Notes: a model not told the origin generated them from the letters alone. A stretch of DNA of 64,000 bases from Mycolicibacterium tokaiense (GCF_010725885.1 NZ_AP022600.1:6014001-6078000); one strand, 5' to 3'. Shown: positions 49,809 through 59,960, counted from the stretch's first letter. Made by a program: numbers and translations.

Positions 49809-51701
49809 TCACGCAGTCAGGTCGTCCCCACTGGCCTGCTGCAGCAGGCTGCGCCGGTAGGCCTCCATCGCCACCAGGTCCCCGAACAGCGCGTGGTACT
49901 CGTCGCCCTGCTCCACCGGCGACATCCGCTGCAGCTTGGACTTGACCTCGGCGATCTGGCGGCCCACCCACACCTCCTGCAGCCGGGCCAGCACGCTGGA
50001 GATGTAGCGCGGCAACTTCTCCTCGTCGGTGGCGGCCACCGCTTCGACGCTGAGCTCGGTGATCAGCGCAGCCACCGCCGGTGCGGCGGCGTGCTGGCGC
50101 ACCAGGTCGATCCACTGCGCCCCGCCGCCGCTGCTCGCGGTACCCCCGGCGGCCTCGATGGCGGTGCGCACCGCGGCGTAACCGGGATGGGTGAAGCTCT
50201 CGACGGTCAGCGCGTCAAACACCGGCCCGGCCAGCGCCGCGTACTGCAGCGCCATCTTCAGCGCTTCCCGCTGCGGCCACAGCGTAGGGTCCCGCGGATT
50301 GGGCCGGGTGGCCTCGGGGGCCTTGCGCGCCGGGGCGGCCCGCTTTGAGTCACTCTGCGCCCGTGGATCTTTGGCATGCTCACGGACCCGGCGAATCACC
50401 TGGGCCACGTCGTCCCAACCGACCCAGCCGGCCAGCTGGCGGGCATATTCGTCACGCAGGGTGGGGTCTTTGATCTTGGCCACCATCGGCACGCACCGCC
50501 GCAGCGCCGCCACCCGCCCCTCGGCGGTGTCGAGATCCGATTCCGCCAGCGCCGTGCGAATCGCGAACTCGAACAACGGCGTTCGCCGTGCCACCAGATC
50601 GCGCAGCGCGGTGTCTCCGTGCTTGAGTCGCAGATCGCACGGGTCCATCCCGTCGGCGGCAACGGCGACGAACGACTGCCCGGCGAGGTTCTGCTCGCCT
50701 TCGAACGCTTTCAGGGCGGCGGCGCGACCGGCCGCGTCACCGTCGAACACGTAGATCAACTCGCCGCGGAAGAACTTGTCGTCCATCATGAGTCGCCGCA
50801 GCATCGAGAGGTGCTCGTCGCCGAAAGCGGTGCCGCACGAGGCCACCGCGGTGGTGACGCCGGCCAGGTGCATCGCCATGACGTCGGTGTAGCCCTCGAC
50901 GACGACGGCCTGGTGCCCGCGGGCGATGTCGCGTTTGGCCTGGTCGATTCCGAACAGCACGTTGGACTTCTTGTACAGCGTGGTTTCCGGGGTGTTGACG
51001 TACTTGGCCTGGTTCTGGTCGTCGTCGAACAACCGGCGGGCGCCGAACCCGATGACCTCGCCCGACGACCCGCGGATGGGCCACAGCAGCCGGCGGTGGA
51101 ACCGGTCCATCGGGCCGCGCTTGCCTTCGCGGGACAGCCCCGCCGCTTCCAGCTCCTTGAACTCGAAACCCAAGCGCCGCAGGTGCTTTGTGAGCGTGTC
51201 CCAACCGGACGGCGCGTACCCGCAGCCGAACAACCGGGCCGCGGCGGCGTCGAAGTTGCGCTCGGTGAGGTACTGGCGGGCGGTGGCGGCCTCCGGGCTC
51301 TCCAGCTGCTGGGCGTAGAACTCGGCGGCCGCGGCATTGGCGGCGATCAGTCGGCTGCGGCTGCCGCGGTCGCGCTGAACGTTGGTGGTGGAGGCCCCGG
51401 TGTAGGTGATGGTGTAGTTGATCTTGTCGGCCAGCAGCTCGACGGCCTCGACGAAGCTGACGTGCTCGATCTTCTGCAGGAAGGCGTAGACGTCGCCGCC
51501 TTCGCCACAGCCGAAGCAATGGAAGTGGCCGTGGTTGGGCCGCACGTGAAACGACGGAGACTTCTCGTCGTGGAACGGGCACAACCCCTTCAGAGAGTCG
51601 GCCCCGGCGCGGCGCAACTGCACATAGTCGCCGACGATGTCCTCGATGCGGGTCTTCTCACGGATGGCCGCGATATCGCGATCAGAAATCCGCCCGGCCA
51701 T
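49809..51701 (-). CDS. dnaG: DNA primase
   Basis: A 630-residue primase that makes RNA primers at replication forks. It has the N-terminal CHC2 zinc finger (CPFH...CFGCGEGG, residues 41-68), the catalytic TOPRIM core around EGYTDVMAMH and DGDAAG (near 265-325), and a C-terminal DnaB-interaction domain. The length is near that of the mycobacterial protein. Downstream of dgt with a 4-bp gap; a perfect -10 (TAGACT) in the last codons of dgt gives it its own leaderless promoter. In M. tuberculosis the same order dgt-dnaG is found (Rv2344c, Rv2343c). Confidence 0.97.
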   Translation of the reverse strand: MAGRISDRDIAAIREKTRIEDIVGDYVQLRRAGADSLKGLCPFHDEKSPSFHVRPNHGHFHCFGCGEGGDVYAFLQKIEHVSFVEAVELLADKINYTITYTGASTTNVQRDRGSRSRLIAANAAAAEFYAQQLESPEAATARQYLTERNFDAAAARLFGCGYAPSGWDTLTKHLRRLGFEFKELEAAGLSREGKRGPMDRFHRRLLWPIRGSSGEVIGFGARRLFDDDQNQAKYVNTPETTLYKKSNVLFGIDQAKRDIARGHQAVVVEGYTDVMAMHLAGVTTAVASCGTAFGDEHLSMLRRLMMDDKFFRGELIYVFDGDAAGRAAALKAFEGEQNLAGQSFVAVAADGMDPCDLRLKHGDTALRDLVARRTPLFEFAIRTALAESDLDTAEGRVAALRRCVPMVAKIKDPTLRDEYARQLAGWVGWDDVAQVIRRVREHAKDPRAQSDSKRAAPARKAPEATRPNPRDPTLWPQREALKMALQYAALAGPVFDALTVESFTHPGYAAVRTAIEAAGGTASSGGGAQWIDLVRQHAAAPAVAALITELSVEAVAATDEEKLPRYISSVLARLQEVWVGRQIAEVKSKLQRMSPVEQGDEYHALFGDLVAMEAYRRSLLQQASGDDLTA

Positions 51702-51705
51702 GCGA

Positions 51706-52968
51706 TCAGTCTAGGGGCCGCGGCGAGCGTGCCTCGTGCACTCGCTCCAACCGGGACTCGGTGTAGGACGCGATCTGGTCGATCACCACCCGCAGCCGGG
51801 CGCCGTCGTCGGCGGCGGCGATGAATTCGGGCGCGAACTGCGGATCCAGGCTGCCGGGAGCCTGCGCCCACAACGCCAGCGCCACCTCGTGGATACGGTT
51901 GCGCTGATCGGCCTGGATGCCCAGATGGCGGTGGTCGGACATGATGAACTGCAGCGCCAGGATCTTGAGCACCGCCACCTCGGCACGCACCAGCGCCGGC
52001 ACGTGCAGATCTGCCCGGAACCGTCCCAGCGGGCCGCCGCCGGCCACGGCCCTGGTCTCGGTGATGGCGGCGTTGGCGAACCGACCCACCAGCTCGCTGG
52101 TCAGCCGTTTGAGTGCCACCGACGCGGCCAGGGTGCCGTCGTACTTGCCGACTGCGGCCACCACTGGCAGCTCCGAGAGCCGCTGAGCGGCTTCGAGCAG
52201 GTCGTCGGCCTGGTAGGCCTCGCCCCCCAGCCGCGCCAGCGATGCCGCCGCGTCGGCGTCGGCCAGTACCCGCAGATCGATCCGGCCGGAGATCACCCCG
52301 TCCTCGACGTCGTGCACGGAGTAGGCCACGTCGTCGGCCCAGTCCATCACCTGGGCCTCCAGGCAGGCCCGGTCGGCGGGCGCACCGCTGCGCACCCAGT
52401 GCGCACCCGCGGCGTCGTCGTCGTAGAAGCCGAACTTCTTGCGGTCCCCGCGGAACCACGGATACTTGGCCACCGCGTCCAGGGCGGCGCGGGTGAGATT
52501 CAGCCCTGCCGAACGACCCTGGGCATCAAGGACTTTGGGTTCCAACCTGGTGAGGATGCGGAAATTCTGGGCATTGCCTTCGAATCCGCCGAAGATCTTG
52601 GCGATCTCGTCGAGCGCGCGCTCCCCGTTGTGGCCGTACGGCGGATGGCCGATGTCGTGCGCCAGACCGGCCAGATCCACCAGGTCCGGGTCACAGCCCA
52701 GGCCGATGGCCATGCCGCGGCCGATCTGGGCCACCTCCAGCGAGTGCGTGAGCCGGGTCCGGGGTGTCTCGCTCTCCCGTGGGCCGACCACCTGGGTCTT
52801 GTCGGCGAGACGGCGGAAGGCCACGCAGTGCAGCACCCGGGCCCGGTCGCGGGCGAAGTCGCCGCGGTGCTCGGTATTGGTTCCCGGCATGGCGGCACTC
52901 TTGGGCGCCTCGGGCACCTGCCGCTCACGATCGAACGCACTGTAGTGGTCCTGCTCTGACGTACTCAC
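51706..52968 (-). CDS. dgt: Deoxyguanosinetriphosphate triphosphohydrolase-like protein
   Basis: A 420-residue HD-domain protein of the dGTPase type, which hydrolyses dGTP (and in some members other dNTPs) to deoxynucleoside and triphosphate. Metal-binding motifs: [28 protein letters not shown] (HD pair near residue 108) and [17 protein letters not shown]. The GTG at 52968, giving a start VSTSEQDHY, matches the mycobacterial N-terminus I recall; an ATG 15 codons upstream is an alternative. It lies 4 bp before dnaG, as in other mycobacteria, and controls nucleotide pools beside replication. Confidence 0.93.
   Translation of the reverse strand: MSTSEQDHYSAFDRERQVPEAPKSAAMPGTNTEHRGDFARDRARVLHCVAFRRLADKTQVVGPRESETPRTRLTHSLEVAQIGRGMAIGLGCDPDLVDLAGLAHDIGHPPYGHNGERALDEIAKIFGGFEGNAQNFRILTRLEPKVLDAQGRSAGLNLTRAALDAVAKYPWFRGDRKKFGFYDDDAAGAHWVRSGAPADRACLEAQVMDWADDVAYSVHDVEDGVISGRIDLRVLADADAAASLARLGGEAYQADDLLEAAQRLSELPVVAAVGKYDGTLAASVALKRLTSELVGRFANAAITETRAVAGGGPLGRFRADLHVPALVRAEVAVLKILALQFIMSDHRHLGIQADQRNRIHEVALALWAQAPGSLDPQFAPEFIAAADDGARLRVVIDQIASYTESRLERVHEARSPRPLD
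51708..51713 (-). promoter_or_regulatory. -10 element for dnaG inside the end of dgt
   Basis: TAGACT on the minus strand, 6 nt before the dnaG ATG at 51701. It includes the last coding base pairs of dgt, so dnaG can be transcribed independently as a leaderless mRNA. Confidence 0.55.
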
Positions 52969-53025
52969 CAGGGCACAGTCTGCCAGGACACCGGCGCGGT
53001 CGCGGACAGCCACTCACAGTCCCAC

Positions 53026-53031
53026 TAGATT
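53026..53031 (+). promoter_or_regulatory. -10 element for the TPM-domain gene, leaderless start
   Basis: TAGATT ends 7 nt before ATG 53039; no Shine-Dalgarno is seen. Confidence 0.5.
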
Positions 53032-53038
53032 GGCGGGC

Positions 53039-55069
53039 ATGCGCATCGTCCGCCTGCTGAGCCTGGTCCTGGTGGCCGTGACCGCGGGATTCCTGACCGC
53101 ACCGGCGACGGCCGCCGAGCCGCCGCTGCGGGTGCCTGCCCAGATCACCGACACCGCCGGAGCACTGACCGATTCCGAGGTCGAGGACGTTCAGGCCGCC
53201 CTGGACACGCTCTACGACGACAAGCGGGTGCAGTTGTTCGTGGTGTTCGTGGAGACCTTCGACGGGCAGAGCGGCCAGACGTGGGCCGACAACACCTGGC
53301 GGCTCAGCGGATTCGGCGATGATGACGCCCTGCTGGCGGTGGCGACGCTGGACCGCGAGTTCTCCTTCGCCGTCGACGGCAGCACCCAGAGCCGGGCCGC
53401 CGCCGTCCAGCGCGACCTGATCGAACCCGCGCTGCGCGAGAGCGACTGGGCACAGGCCGCCATCGGCGCGGCCGAGGGGCTGGGGGCCGACGCTGCGCCG
53501 TCCTCGCCCGGTGGCGGCACCGGGGTGTCGTGGGTGGGCTTCCTGGTGGTCTTCGGTGTGATCGTGGCGCTGGGGCTCGCGCTGTGGGTCTGGGGGCGCC
53601 GACGCAGGAGCAAGCGCCGGCAGGCCGAGTTCGCCGCCGCCCAGCGGGTGGACCCCACCGATCCGAATGCCCTGGCGTCGGTGCCCATCCAGGCACTCGA
53701 CGAACTGTCCAAAGCCATCGTGGTGGACGTCGACAACGCGGTACGCACCAGCGAGGGCGAATTGGCCCTGGCCGTGGAGGAATTCGGCCCAACGGACACC
53801 GCGCCGTTCCGCACGGCGCTGGAGAACGCCAAAAAGACCCTGGCGCAAGCCTTCAACGTCCGGCAGACCCTCGACGACGCCATCCCCGAGTCGCCGCTGC
53901 AACGCCGGGAGCTGTTGACCCGGGTGGTGGTCGCGGCGGCGAGGGCGGATCGCGAACTCGAGACCCAGAGCGACGCGTTCGAGAAGCTGCGCGATCTGGT
54001 GATCAACGCCACCGACCGACTGGACACCCTCACCCAGCAGATGGTGGCGCTGACCGCGCGCCTGGAACCGGCGGCGGCGACGCTGACGCGGCTGGGCCAG
54101 CAATACTCGACCACCGCGCTGGCCTCCGTGGCGGGCAACGTCGACCAGGCGCGCCAGCGTCTGGGCTTCGCCGATCAGCACATCAGCAGCGCCCGGGCGT
54201 TGGTCGCCCGGCCCGCCGGAGACCAGGCCGGGCTGATCGACGACATCCACGGTGCCGAGGCCGCGCTGGCGCAGGCGCAGACGCTGCTGGACGGCATCGA
54301 CACCGCAGGCAGTGACATCAACCGGGCGATCTCCGGGCTGCCCGCCGCCCTGGCCGACATCCAGTCCGGCATCGAGGCGGCCAACGAGCTGCTCGGCGGC
54401 GAGGCGGTACCCCGGGCCGCCGAGCTGACCGCTGCCCGCGACGCCGCGACGGCGGCGGTGGCCGCCGCGAACACCGACGGCGCCGCAGATCCGCTGGGCG
54501 TCTTCACCGCGGTCACCAAGGCCGACGCGGACCTGGATGCCATCCTGGCGGCGGTGCAGCAGCAACAGCAGGAGGCCGAGCACCAGGCCCGGCTGCTGGA
54601 GCAGTCGCTGTTCACCGCGCGCTCGCGGGTCAAGGCCGTCTCCGAGTTCATCGACACCCGCCGCGGCAGTGTGGGTCCCGACGCCAGGACGCGGCTCTCC
54701 GAGGCCGGCCGCCAGCTCGAGGCCGCCGAGGCCAAGCAGCGCACCGCGCCCGCCGAGGCCATCGCGCACGCCAACGGCGCGGCAGTCCTTGCCGCCCAGG
54801 CGCAGTCGCTGGCCAACAACGACGTGCAGAACGCGCAGTCGCATTACACCGGGCAGTACGGCAACAACAGCGGTGACCTGGGCGCGGTGATCGGCGGCAT
54901 CCTGATCGGGAGCGTGCTCAACGGCGGGTTCTCCGGCGGCTGGGGAACCCAGCGCGGCGGCAGCTGGGGCAGTGGGTTCGGCGGCGGCCGCAGTGTGGGC
55001 CGGCCGTCGTCGTTCGGCGGCTCGTCGCGGTCCTCGAGCCGCCGCTACTCCGGCGGCGGGCGGTTCTAA
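53039..55069 (+). CDS. TPM-domain membrane protein (Rv2345-like)
   Basis: A 676-residue protein. It has a signal peptide (ends at TAAEP), an extracytoplasmic TPM domain (about 30-145; ITDTAGALTDSEVEDVQAAL, QLFVVFVETFDG), and a transmembrane helix near 165-185 followed by RRRRSKRR. A long cytosolic coiled-coil region (about 230-620) is rich in Ala, Glu, Asp and Gln, and the tail is Gly/Ser/Arg-rich. TPM domains occur in photosystem repair and membrane-stress proteins; the molecular role in mycobacteria is unknown. It is divergent from dgt with a leaderless start at ATG 53039. Positionally the counterpart of Rv2345. Confidence 0.85.
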   Translation: MRIVRLLSLVLVAVTAGFLTAPATAAEPPLRVPAQITDTAGALTDSEVEDVQAALDTLYDDKRVQLFVVFVETFDGQSGQTWADNTWRLSGFGDDDALLAVATLDREFSFAVDGSTQSRAAAVQRDLIEPALRESDWAQAAIGAAEGLGADAAPSSPGGGTGVSWVGFLVVFGVIVALGLALWVWGRRRRSKRRQAEFAAAQRVDPTDPNALASVPIQALDELSKAIVVDVDNAVRTSEGELALAVEEFGPTDTAPFRTALENAKKTLAQAFNVRQTLDDAIPESPLQRRELLTRVVVAAARADRELETQSDAFEKLRDLVINATDRLDTLTQQMVALTARLEPAAATLTRLGQQYSTTALASVAGNVDQARQRLGFADQHISSARALVARPAGDQAGLIDDIHGAEAALAQAQTLLDGIDTAGSDINRAISGLPAALADIQSGIEAANELLGGEAVPRAAELTAARDAATAAVAAANTDGAADPLGVFTAVTKADADLDAILAAVQQQQQEAEHQARLLEQSLFTARSRVKAVSEFIDTRRGSVGPDARTRLSEAGRQLEAAEAKQRTAPAEAIAHANGAAVLAAQAQSLANNDVQNAQSHYTGQYGNNSGDLGAVIGGILIGSVLNGGFSGGWGTQRGGSWGSGFGGGRSVGRPSSFGGSSRSSSRRYSGGGRF

Positions 55070-55130
55070 CCCCATGCGTGGACGGTGCTCGGGTTTACCA
55101 GCACCGGTCAGCTCTTCGAGAGCGTGAGCC

Positions 55131-55159
55131 AGGAGTGCGCCTGGCGTGGAGGCACTCCT
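55131..55159 (+). terminator. Possible terminator hairpin after the TPM gene
   Basis: AGGAGTGC at 55131-55138 pairs with GCACTCCT at 55152-55159, an 8-bp perfect stem with a 13-nt loop. It lies about 60 bp after the TPM stop and 100 bp before the ArsR gene. Confidence 0.45.
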
Positions 55160-55259
55160 CCTATCGTCGGTCTCGCCCCGTCGGGGCCCCGCCCGCGGAG
55201 ACGGTATTGCTATTCTGTGGATTGATAAATCGTTCAATTCATAGATTGCGTAGGTCATC

Positions 55260-55634
55260 GTGCCCCAACGTCGGCCCGCCGCGGCGGAGCAGCCGCTGTA
55301 CGAAGTCAAAGCCAATCTGTTCAAGGCACTGGCCCACCCGTCCCGGATCCGGGTGTTGGAGATCCTTGCGGCGCGGGGTGGCCCCACCTCGGTGAGCGAC
55401 CTTCTCGACGAGATCGGTATCGAGCCGACTCTGCTGTCACAACATCTGGCCGTGCTCAAACGACACCATGTGGTCAGCGCCGATCGGGTCGGCAACGCAG
55501 TGTTCTACGAACTCGCGCACCCGAAGATCCCCGAGCTCCTCGTGATCGCGCGCACCTTCCTGGCCGACACCCTCGGTGCGCAGCGGGCTCAGCTGGAGAC
55601 TCTGCGAACCCTTCCCCCGCTGCCACACGCGTGA
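55260..55634 (+). CDS. ArsR family transcriptional regulator
   Basis: A 124-residue winged-helix protein: LFKALAHPSRIRVLEIL, the recognition region LLSQHLAVLKRHHVVSADR and the wing GNAVFYELAHP. The metal-binding CxC motif of ArsR/SmtB is absent, so the inducer is not an obvious metal via that site. The GTG at 55260 overlaps no Shine-Dalgarno but the domain fits. It is the first gene of an operon, overlapping the SulP start (GTGA). The AT-rich patch ATTGATAAATCGTTCAATTCATAGATT at 55221-55247 is the likely promoter and operator. Confidence 0.86.
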   Translation: MPQRRPAAAEQPLYEVKANLFKALAHPSRIRVLEILAARGGPTSVSDLLDEIGIEPTLLSQHLAVLKRHHVVSADRVGNAVFYELAHPKIPELLVIARTFLADTLGAQRAQLETLRTLPPLPHA

Positions 55635-57280
55635 GGTCCGCCCGAGCCCTGCTACCCGAGGTCGCCGACTATCGCGACCTGCCCCGATCCTGGCGACGTG
55701 ACATCGTTGCCGGAATCACGGTTGCGGTGGTGGCGCTACCACTCGCGCTGGCGTTCGGGATCAGTTCCGGAGTGGGCGCTGCGGCGGGGCTGATCACGGC
55801 GGTGACAGCGGGTTTGGTGGCTGCGGTGTTCGGCGGCTCGCACGTGCAGGTCTCCGGCCCCACCGGAGCGATGGCCGTGGTGCTGGCACCCATCGTCGCG
55901 GAGCACGGGCTGGGCAGCATCGCGGTGGTGACCATCATGGCCGGGCTCCTGGTCCTCATCGCGGGCATCACAGGGCTGGGCCGCGCGGTGACGTTCATCC
56001 CCTGGCCGGTGATCGAAGGTTTCACCCTGGGAATCGCCGCCATCATCTTCCTGCAGCAGGTGCCCGCCGCACTCGGCGCCGTTGCGCCCAGCGGCCAGCG
56101 CACCCTCGCCGCCGCGTGGCAGGTGGTGGCTCAGACGAATTGGCAGTCGGCGGGACGCACCCTGGCGATCGTGGGCCTGGTGGCGTTGCTGATGCTGGCA
56201 CTGCCCCGTGTGCACCGGGGCATCCCGGAATCATTGACCGCGGTCGTGGTGGCGACGGTGTTGGTGTCGGTGGTCGGGATCTCCGTCGCCTCCATCGGGG
56301 AGCTGCCCTCCCATCTGCCGGCGCCTTCGATCCCGACCGCCGACCTGGGCACCTTGCGGTCGCTGACCGGCGCCGCCCTCGCCATAGCCGCTCTGGCGGC
56401 CATCGAGTCTCTGTTGTCGGCACGCGTGGCGGCAACCATGTCCGACTCGGGCCCGTATGACCCGGACCGCGAGCTGGTGGGCCAGGGTTTGGCGTCGGTG
56501 ACCTCCGGCGTGTTCGGCGGGATCCCGGCCACCGGCGCCATCGCCCGCACTGCGGTCAACGTCCGGGCCGGGGCGCGAACCCGGGTGTCGGCGATCGTGC
56601 ACTCCGTGGTGCTGTTGGCCGTGGTCTATCTGGCCACCGGCCCGGTGGCGGCGATCCCCCTGGCGGCGTTGGCCGGTGTTCTGATGGTCACCTCGTTCCG
56701 GATGATCTCAGCGGCAACGGTACGAAAGATCCTGCGCTCCACCAGGTCCGACGCCCTGACCTTCATCGTCACGGCGGCGGTGACGGTCTGTTTCGACCTG
56801 ATCGAGGCCGTGCAGATCGGCGTGCTGATCGCGGCGTTCTTCGCGCTGCGGAACGTGGCCCGCCGCGCGGTCGTGGTCCGCGAGCAGCTGCCCGGCCATT
56901 CCCAACCCGGCGATCAGCATGTCGCCGTACTCCGGCTGGACGGAGCCATGTTCTTTGGTGCCGCAGAACGCATTTCGGCAGCGATCACCGAGTCCGGCGA
57001 CAGCGAGACCACGGTGGTCATCATCCGCATGTCGCAGCTGGGGATGCTCGACGCCACCGGCGCCCACACCCTGGTGCGCATCACCGAGGAGCTGGAGAAA
57101 CGCGGTATCACCGTGATCATCAAGGGCGTCCGACCCGAACACCTGACGCTGCTGTCCAATGTAGGACTCTTCGAGACCCTGCGGCACGAAAATCACCTGA
57201 TGGACTCACTCGACGAGGCCATCGCGCATGCGCGCAGCCACGTCAGGGCACTGCCCGCAGGACCGGTCAGCAGCCCTTGA
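55631..57280 (+). CDS. SulP family anion transporter with STAS domain
   Basis: A 549-residue SLC26/SulP carrier. Helical region 20-420 includes [20 protein letters not shown] (helix 1), [18 protein letters not shown] and [26 protein letters not shown]. The STAS domain (about 435-540) has [18 protein letters not shown] and [20 protein letters not shown]; the serine that often occupies this turn is replaced by Thr. It likely transports sulfate, bicarbonate or a related anion. It is co-transcribed with an ArsR regulator, and is distinct in size and sequence from the SulP at 11790, which is paired with MerR. Confidence 0.88.
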   Translation: MRSARALLPEVADYRDLPRSWRRDIVAGITVAVVALPLALAFGISSGVGAAAGLITAVTAGLVAAVFGGSHVQVSGPTGAMAVVLAPIVAEHGLGSIAVVTIMAGLLVLIAGITGLGRAVTFIPWPVIEGFTLGIAAIIFLQQVPAALGAVAPSGQRTLAAAWQVVAQTNWQSAGRTLAIVGLVALLMLALPRVHRGIPESLTAVVVATVLVSVVGISVASIGELPSHLPAPSIPTADLGTLRSLTGAALAIAALAAIESLLSARVAATMSDSGPYDPDRELVGQGLASVTSGVFGGIPATGAIARTAVNVRAGARTRVSAIVHSVVLLAVVYLATGPVAAIPLAALAGVLMVTSFRMISAATVRKILRSTRSDALTFIVTAAVTVCFDLIEAVQIGVLIAAFFALRNVARRAVVVREQLPGHSQPGDQHVAVLRLDGAMFFGAAERISAAITESGDSETTVVIIRMSQLGMLDATGAHTLVRITEELEKRGITVIIKGVRPEHLTLLSNVGLFETLRHENHLMDSLDEAIAHARSHVRALPAGPVSSP

Positions 57281-58652
57281 GCCGCACCGCCAGGTAGTTC
57301 GACACCCCGGAGATGGCCACCCGCTCCTGGGTCATGGCGTCGCGCTCACGGATGGTGACGGCGTGGTCCTCGAGTGAGTCGAAGTCCAGCGTCACGCAGA
57401 ACGGGGTGCCGATCTCGTCCTGGCGGCGGTAGCGACGGCCGATGGCGCCGGCGTCGTCGAACTCGATGTTCCAGGACTGGCGCAGCTCGGCGGCCAGGTC
57501 GCGGGCCTTGGGCGACAGGTCGGCGTGCCGCGACAGCGGCAGCACCGCGGCCTTGACCGGCGCCAGCCGCGGGTCCAGCTTGAGCACGGTGCGCTTGTCC
57601 ACGCCGCCCTTGGCGTTGGGGGCCTCGTCCTCGTGGTAGGAGTCCACCAGGAACGCCATCAGCGACCGGGTGAGACCCGCCGCGGGCTCGATGACATACG
57701 GCACGAAGCGGGTGTCATTGGCCTGGTCGTAGAACGACAGGTCCACGCCGGAATGCTCTGAGTGCGTGGACAAGTCGAAGTTGGTGCGGTTGGCGATGCC
57801 CTCCAGCTCACCCCACGGGTTGCCGGCGAAACCGAACTTGTACTCGATGTCGGTGGTGCCGTCGCTGTAGTGCGACAGCTTCTCCTTCGGGTGTTCGTAG
57901 AGCCGCAGGTTGTCGGGGTTGATGCCGAGGTCGACGTACCACTGCAGGCGCGTCTCGATCCAGTACTTGTGCCACTCCCCCGCGGTGGACGGCTCGACGA
58001 AGAACTCCATCTCCATCTGCTCGAACTCGCGGGTGCGGAAGATGAAGTTGCCCGGGGTGATCTCGTTGCGGAAGCTCTTGCCGATCTGGCCGATGCCGAA
58101 CGGCGGCTTCTTGCGTGAGGTGGTGACCACGTTGGCGAAGTTGACGAAGATGCCCTGGGCGGTCTCGGGCCGCAGGTAGTGCAGGCCCTCTTCGGACTCG
58201 ATGGGACCCAGGTAGGTCTTGAGCATCATGTTGAAGTCGCGGGGCTCGGTCCATTGGCCCTTGGTGCCACAGTCCGGGCAGACGATCTCGGACATGGGCA
58301 CCGCATCCGGGTCGTCCAGACCCTTCTTCAGCGCGTACGCCTCCTGCATGTGGTCCTGACGGTGCCGCTTGTGGCAGTTGAGGCATTCCACCAGCGGATC
58401 GTTGAAAACGGCGACGTGGCCGGAGGCCACCCACACCTGGCGCGGCAGGATGATCGCGCTGTCGAGGCCCACGACGTCATCGCGGCTGGTGACCACCGAG
58501 CGCCACCACTGCTTCTTGATGTTCTCCTTGAGCTCGACGCCCAGCGGACCGTAATCCCAGGCGGACTTGGTGCCGCCGTAGATCTCGCCGGACTGGTAGA
58601 CCAGTCCGCGACGCTTGGCCAGGTTGGCGATGGTGTCGATGACGGACGCCAC
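57267..58652 (-). CDS. glyS: Glycyl-tRNA synthetase
   Basis: A 461-residue class II aminoacyl-tRNA synthetase of the alpha2 (archaeal/mycobacterial) type that charges tRNA-Gly. Motif 1 to 3 regions are seen: [20 protein letters not shown] near the start, [13 protein letters not shown] and [21 protein letters not shown] for motif 2, and [16 protein letters not shown] for motif 3. Zinc-binding cysteines occur in ECLNC...CPDCG. The GTG at 58652 is chosen from the length of relatives (463 in M. tuberculosis, from memory). Its last codons overlap the SulP gene by 14 bp. Confidence 0.96.
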   Translation of the reverse strand: MASVIDTIANLAKRRGLVYQSGEIYGGTKSAWDYGPLGVELKENIKKQWWRSVVTSRDDVVGLDSAIILPRQVWVASGHVAVFNDPLVECLNCHKRHRQDHMQEAYALKKGLDDPDAVPMSEIVCPDCGTKGQWTEPRDFNMMLKTYLGPIESEEGLHYLRPETAQGIFVNFANVVTTSRKKPPFGIGQIGKSFRNEITPGNFIFRTREFEQMEMEFFVEPSTAGEWHKYWIETRLQWYVDLGINPDNLRLYEHPKEKLSHYSDGTTDIEYKFGFAGNPWGELEGIANRTNFDLSTHSEHSGVDLSFYDQANDTRFVPYVIEPAAGLTRSLMAFLVDSYHEDEAPNAKGGVDKRTVLKLDPRLAPVKAAVLPLSRHADLSPKARDLAAELRQSWNIEFDDAGAIGRRYRRQDEIGTPFCVTLDFDSLEDHAVTIRERDAMTQERVAISGVSNYLAVRLKGC

Positions 58653-58740
58653 GATGCTCGAGTACTCCTGAGTTGGTGGGAAGCAACCCGACCAGAGTAG
58701 TCGAGGCGTCCGGGGCGACGAACACCCGCGAGACCTTTGA

Positions 58741-58785
58741 CATGCACGATCCTGCATGTAAGAGTGGTAGTGGAAACGATTTCCA
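58741..58785. promoter_or_regulatory. Two palindromes in the glyS-smtB divergent promoter (SmtB/Zur candidates)
   Basis: CATGCA-CGATCC-TGCATG (58741-58758) and TGGAAA-CGA-TTTCCA (58771-58785) are both perfect dyads. The second, read as AACGATTTCCATTA, resembles the mycobacterial Zur box (AATGATTTTCATTA). They lie 21-65 bp before the smtB start, matching the known zinc control of smtB-furB. Confidence 0.6.
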
Positions 58786-58805
58786 TTATGGGAGGCGCCG
58801 GCGAG

Positions 58806-59159
58806 ATGTCCACCGCTACACATGACGAACTCGATCATCAGCACGGGAGCAGCACCTCCATCACGCTGCCGTCCCGGGAGATCCTCGACGGGGCCGGGGA
58901 GATCCTGCGCGCGCTGGCCGCCCCCGTCCGGATCGCGATCGTGCTGCAACTCAATGAGTCGCAGCGCTGCGTGCACGAGCTGGTGGACGCCCTCGGCGTG
59001 CCGCAGCCGCTGGTCAGCCAGCATCTACGGATCCTGAAGGCCGCCGGCGTGGTGGCCGGCGAGCGCGCCGGCCGAGAGGTGATGTACCGGCTGGTGGACC
59101 ACCACCTGGCCCACATCGTGGTGGACGCGGTGACCCACGCCGGCGAGGGACACCGGTGA
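58806..59159 (+). CDS. smtB: SmtB-type zinc-sensing ArsR repressor
   Basis: A 117-residue winged-helix zinc sensor. The DNA-binding region is [17 protein letters not shown], then [31 protein letters not shown]. The C-terminal helix carries the alpha5 metal ligands ([20 protein letters not shown] region), and His residues also cluster at the N-terminus (HDELDHQHG). ATG 58806 follows GGGAGG. It is translationally coupled to furB (GTGA). In M. tuberculosis (Rv2358) SmtB represses this operon when zinc is low. Confidence 0.92.
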   Translation: MSTATHDELDHQHGSSTSITLPSREILDGAGEILRALAAPVRIAIVLQLNESQRCVHELVDALGVPQPLVSQHLRILKAAGVVAGERAGREVMYRLVDHHLAHIVVDAVTHAGEGHR

Positions 59160-59557
59160 CCGGCACCGAGGTGCGCACCCGCGCCACCAGACAGCGTGCC
59201 GCCATCACCGAGCTGCTGGACACCCTCGACGAGTTCAAGTCCGCTCAGGAGCTGCACGACGAGCTGCGTCGCCGCGGCGAGAACATCGGGCTGACGACGG
59301 TGTACCGCACGCTACAGGCCATGTCGGTGGCCGACCAGGTGGACACCCTGCGCACCGATACCGGCGAGTCGGTGTACCGCCGTTGCTCGACCCATCACCA
59401 TCACCACCTGGTGTGCCGCGACTGCGGCGCCACGGTGGAAGTGGAAGGCCCCGAGGTGGAGACCTGGGCGGCCGCGGTGGCCGCGACCCACGGGTTCACC
59501 GATGTCAGCCACACCGTCGAGATCTTCGGCCGGTGCGGGGCCTGCGCAGTCAGCTGA
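59156..59557 (+). CDS. furB: Zinc uptake regulator Zur (FurB)
   Basis: A 133-residue Fur-family repressor. The N-terminal winged helix has TRATRQRAAITELLDTLDEFKSAQELHDEL and IGLTTVYRTLQAM. The C-terminal metal domain has the His-rich STHHHHHLVCRDCG motif near 79-92 and the second zinc pair CGAC near the end, both typical of Zur. It represses zinc uptake and alternative ribosomal protein genes when zinc is sufficient. Co-transcribed with smtB, as in M. tuberculosis Rv2358-Rv2359. Confidence 0.93.
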   Translation: MTGTEVRTRATRQRAAITELLDTLDEFKSAQELHDELRRRGENIGLTTVYRTLQAMSVADQVDTLRTDTGESVYRRCSTHHHHHLVCRDCGATVEVEGPEVETWAAAVAATHGFTDVSHTVEIFGRCGACAVS

Positions 59558-59960
59558 GCGCGGCCCGCACGTCGGCGCCGGCGGACAGCACCATCAGGAT
59601 CAGCGTCCGCAAGGCGTCATCGGCCAGACCGGCGCCGGGAAAGTTGTAGCGCAGCAACACATCTGCGGACTTCTTGGCCGCCCCGTTGCCCGCGGGGTCG
59701 GGCACTTTCTCCACCAGCGCAACGGTGCCCAACAGGGTCTTGGCCGCCTGCCGCGCCACCTTCTCCCGGGTTTTGGCGTTCAGCGGCAGATCCCAGGCCA
59801 GCGGCTGGGTCAGCGACACCATCTCCAGCCCGTCGGCGATGGTGACCACCCGCAGCGACGCCACCACCCCCGGCTGCATCACCGTCAGGGCGTCGTCGGC
59901 CTCCTCGACGGTGGCGACCTCGGCCAGCACGGTCGACAGACGCTCCAGCAGCGACGACAT
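59550..59960 (-). CDS. Conserved protein (Rv2360c-like)
   Basis: A 136-residue protein found next to uppS in mycobacteria. It is predicted mainly helical with Ala/Val-rich stretches: SSLLERLSTVLAEVATVEEADDALTVMQPG, TREKVARQAAKTLLG and ALRTLILMVLSAGADVRAAL. It has no signal peptide and no recognised domain. ATG 59960 overlaps the uppS stop (ATGA), so the two are co-translated. It converges on furB with an 8-bp overlap. The function is unknown; co-expression suggests an envelope-lipid role. Confidence 0.8.
   Translation of the reverse strand: MSSLLERLSTVLAEVATVEEADDALTVMQPGVVASLRVVTIADGLEMVSLTQPLAWDLPLNAKTREKVARQAAKTLLGTVALVEKVPDPAGNGAAKKSADVLLRYNFPGAGLADDALRTLILMVLSAGADVRAALS

Noticed and set aside
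52925..55495. 856-residue minus-strand open frame opposite the TPM gene
   Set aside because: Low-complexity Gly/Arg/His composition without motifs; the plus strand has a signal peptide, TPM domain and coiled coil.
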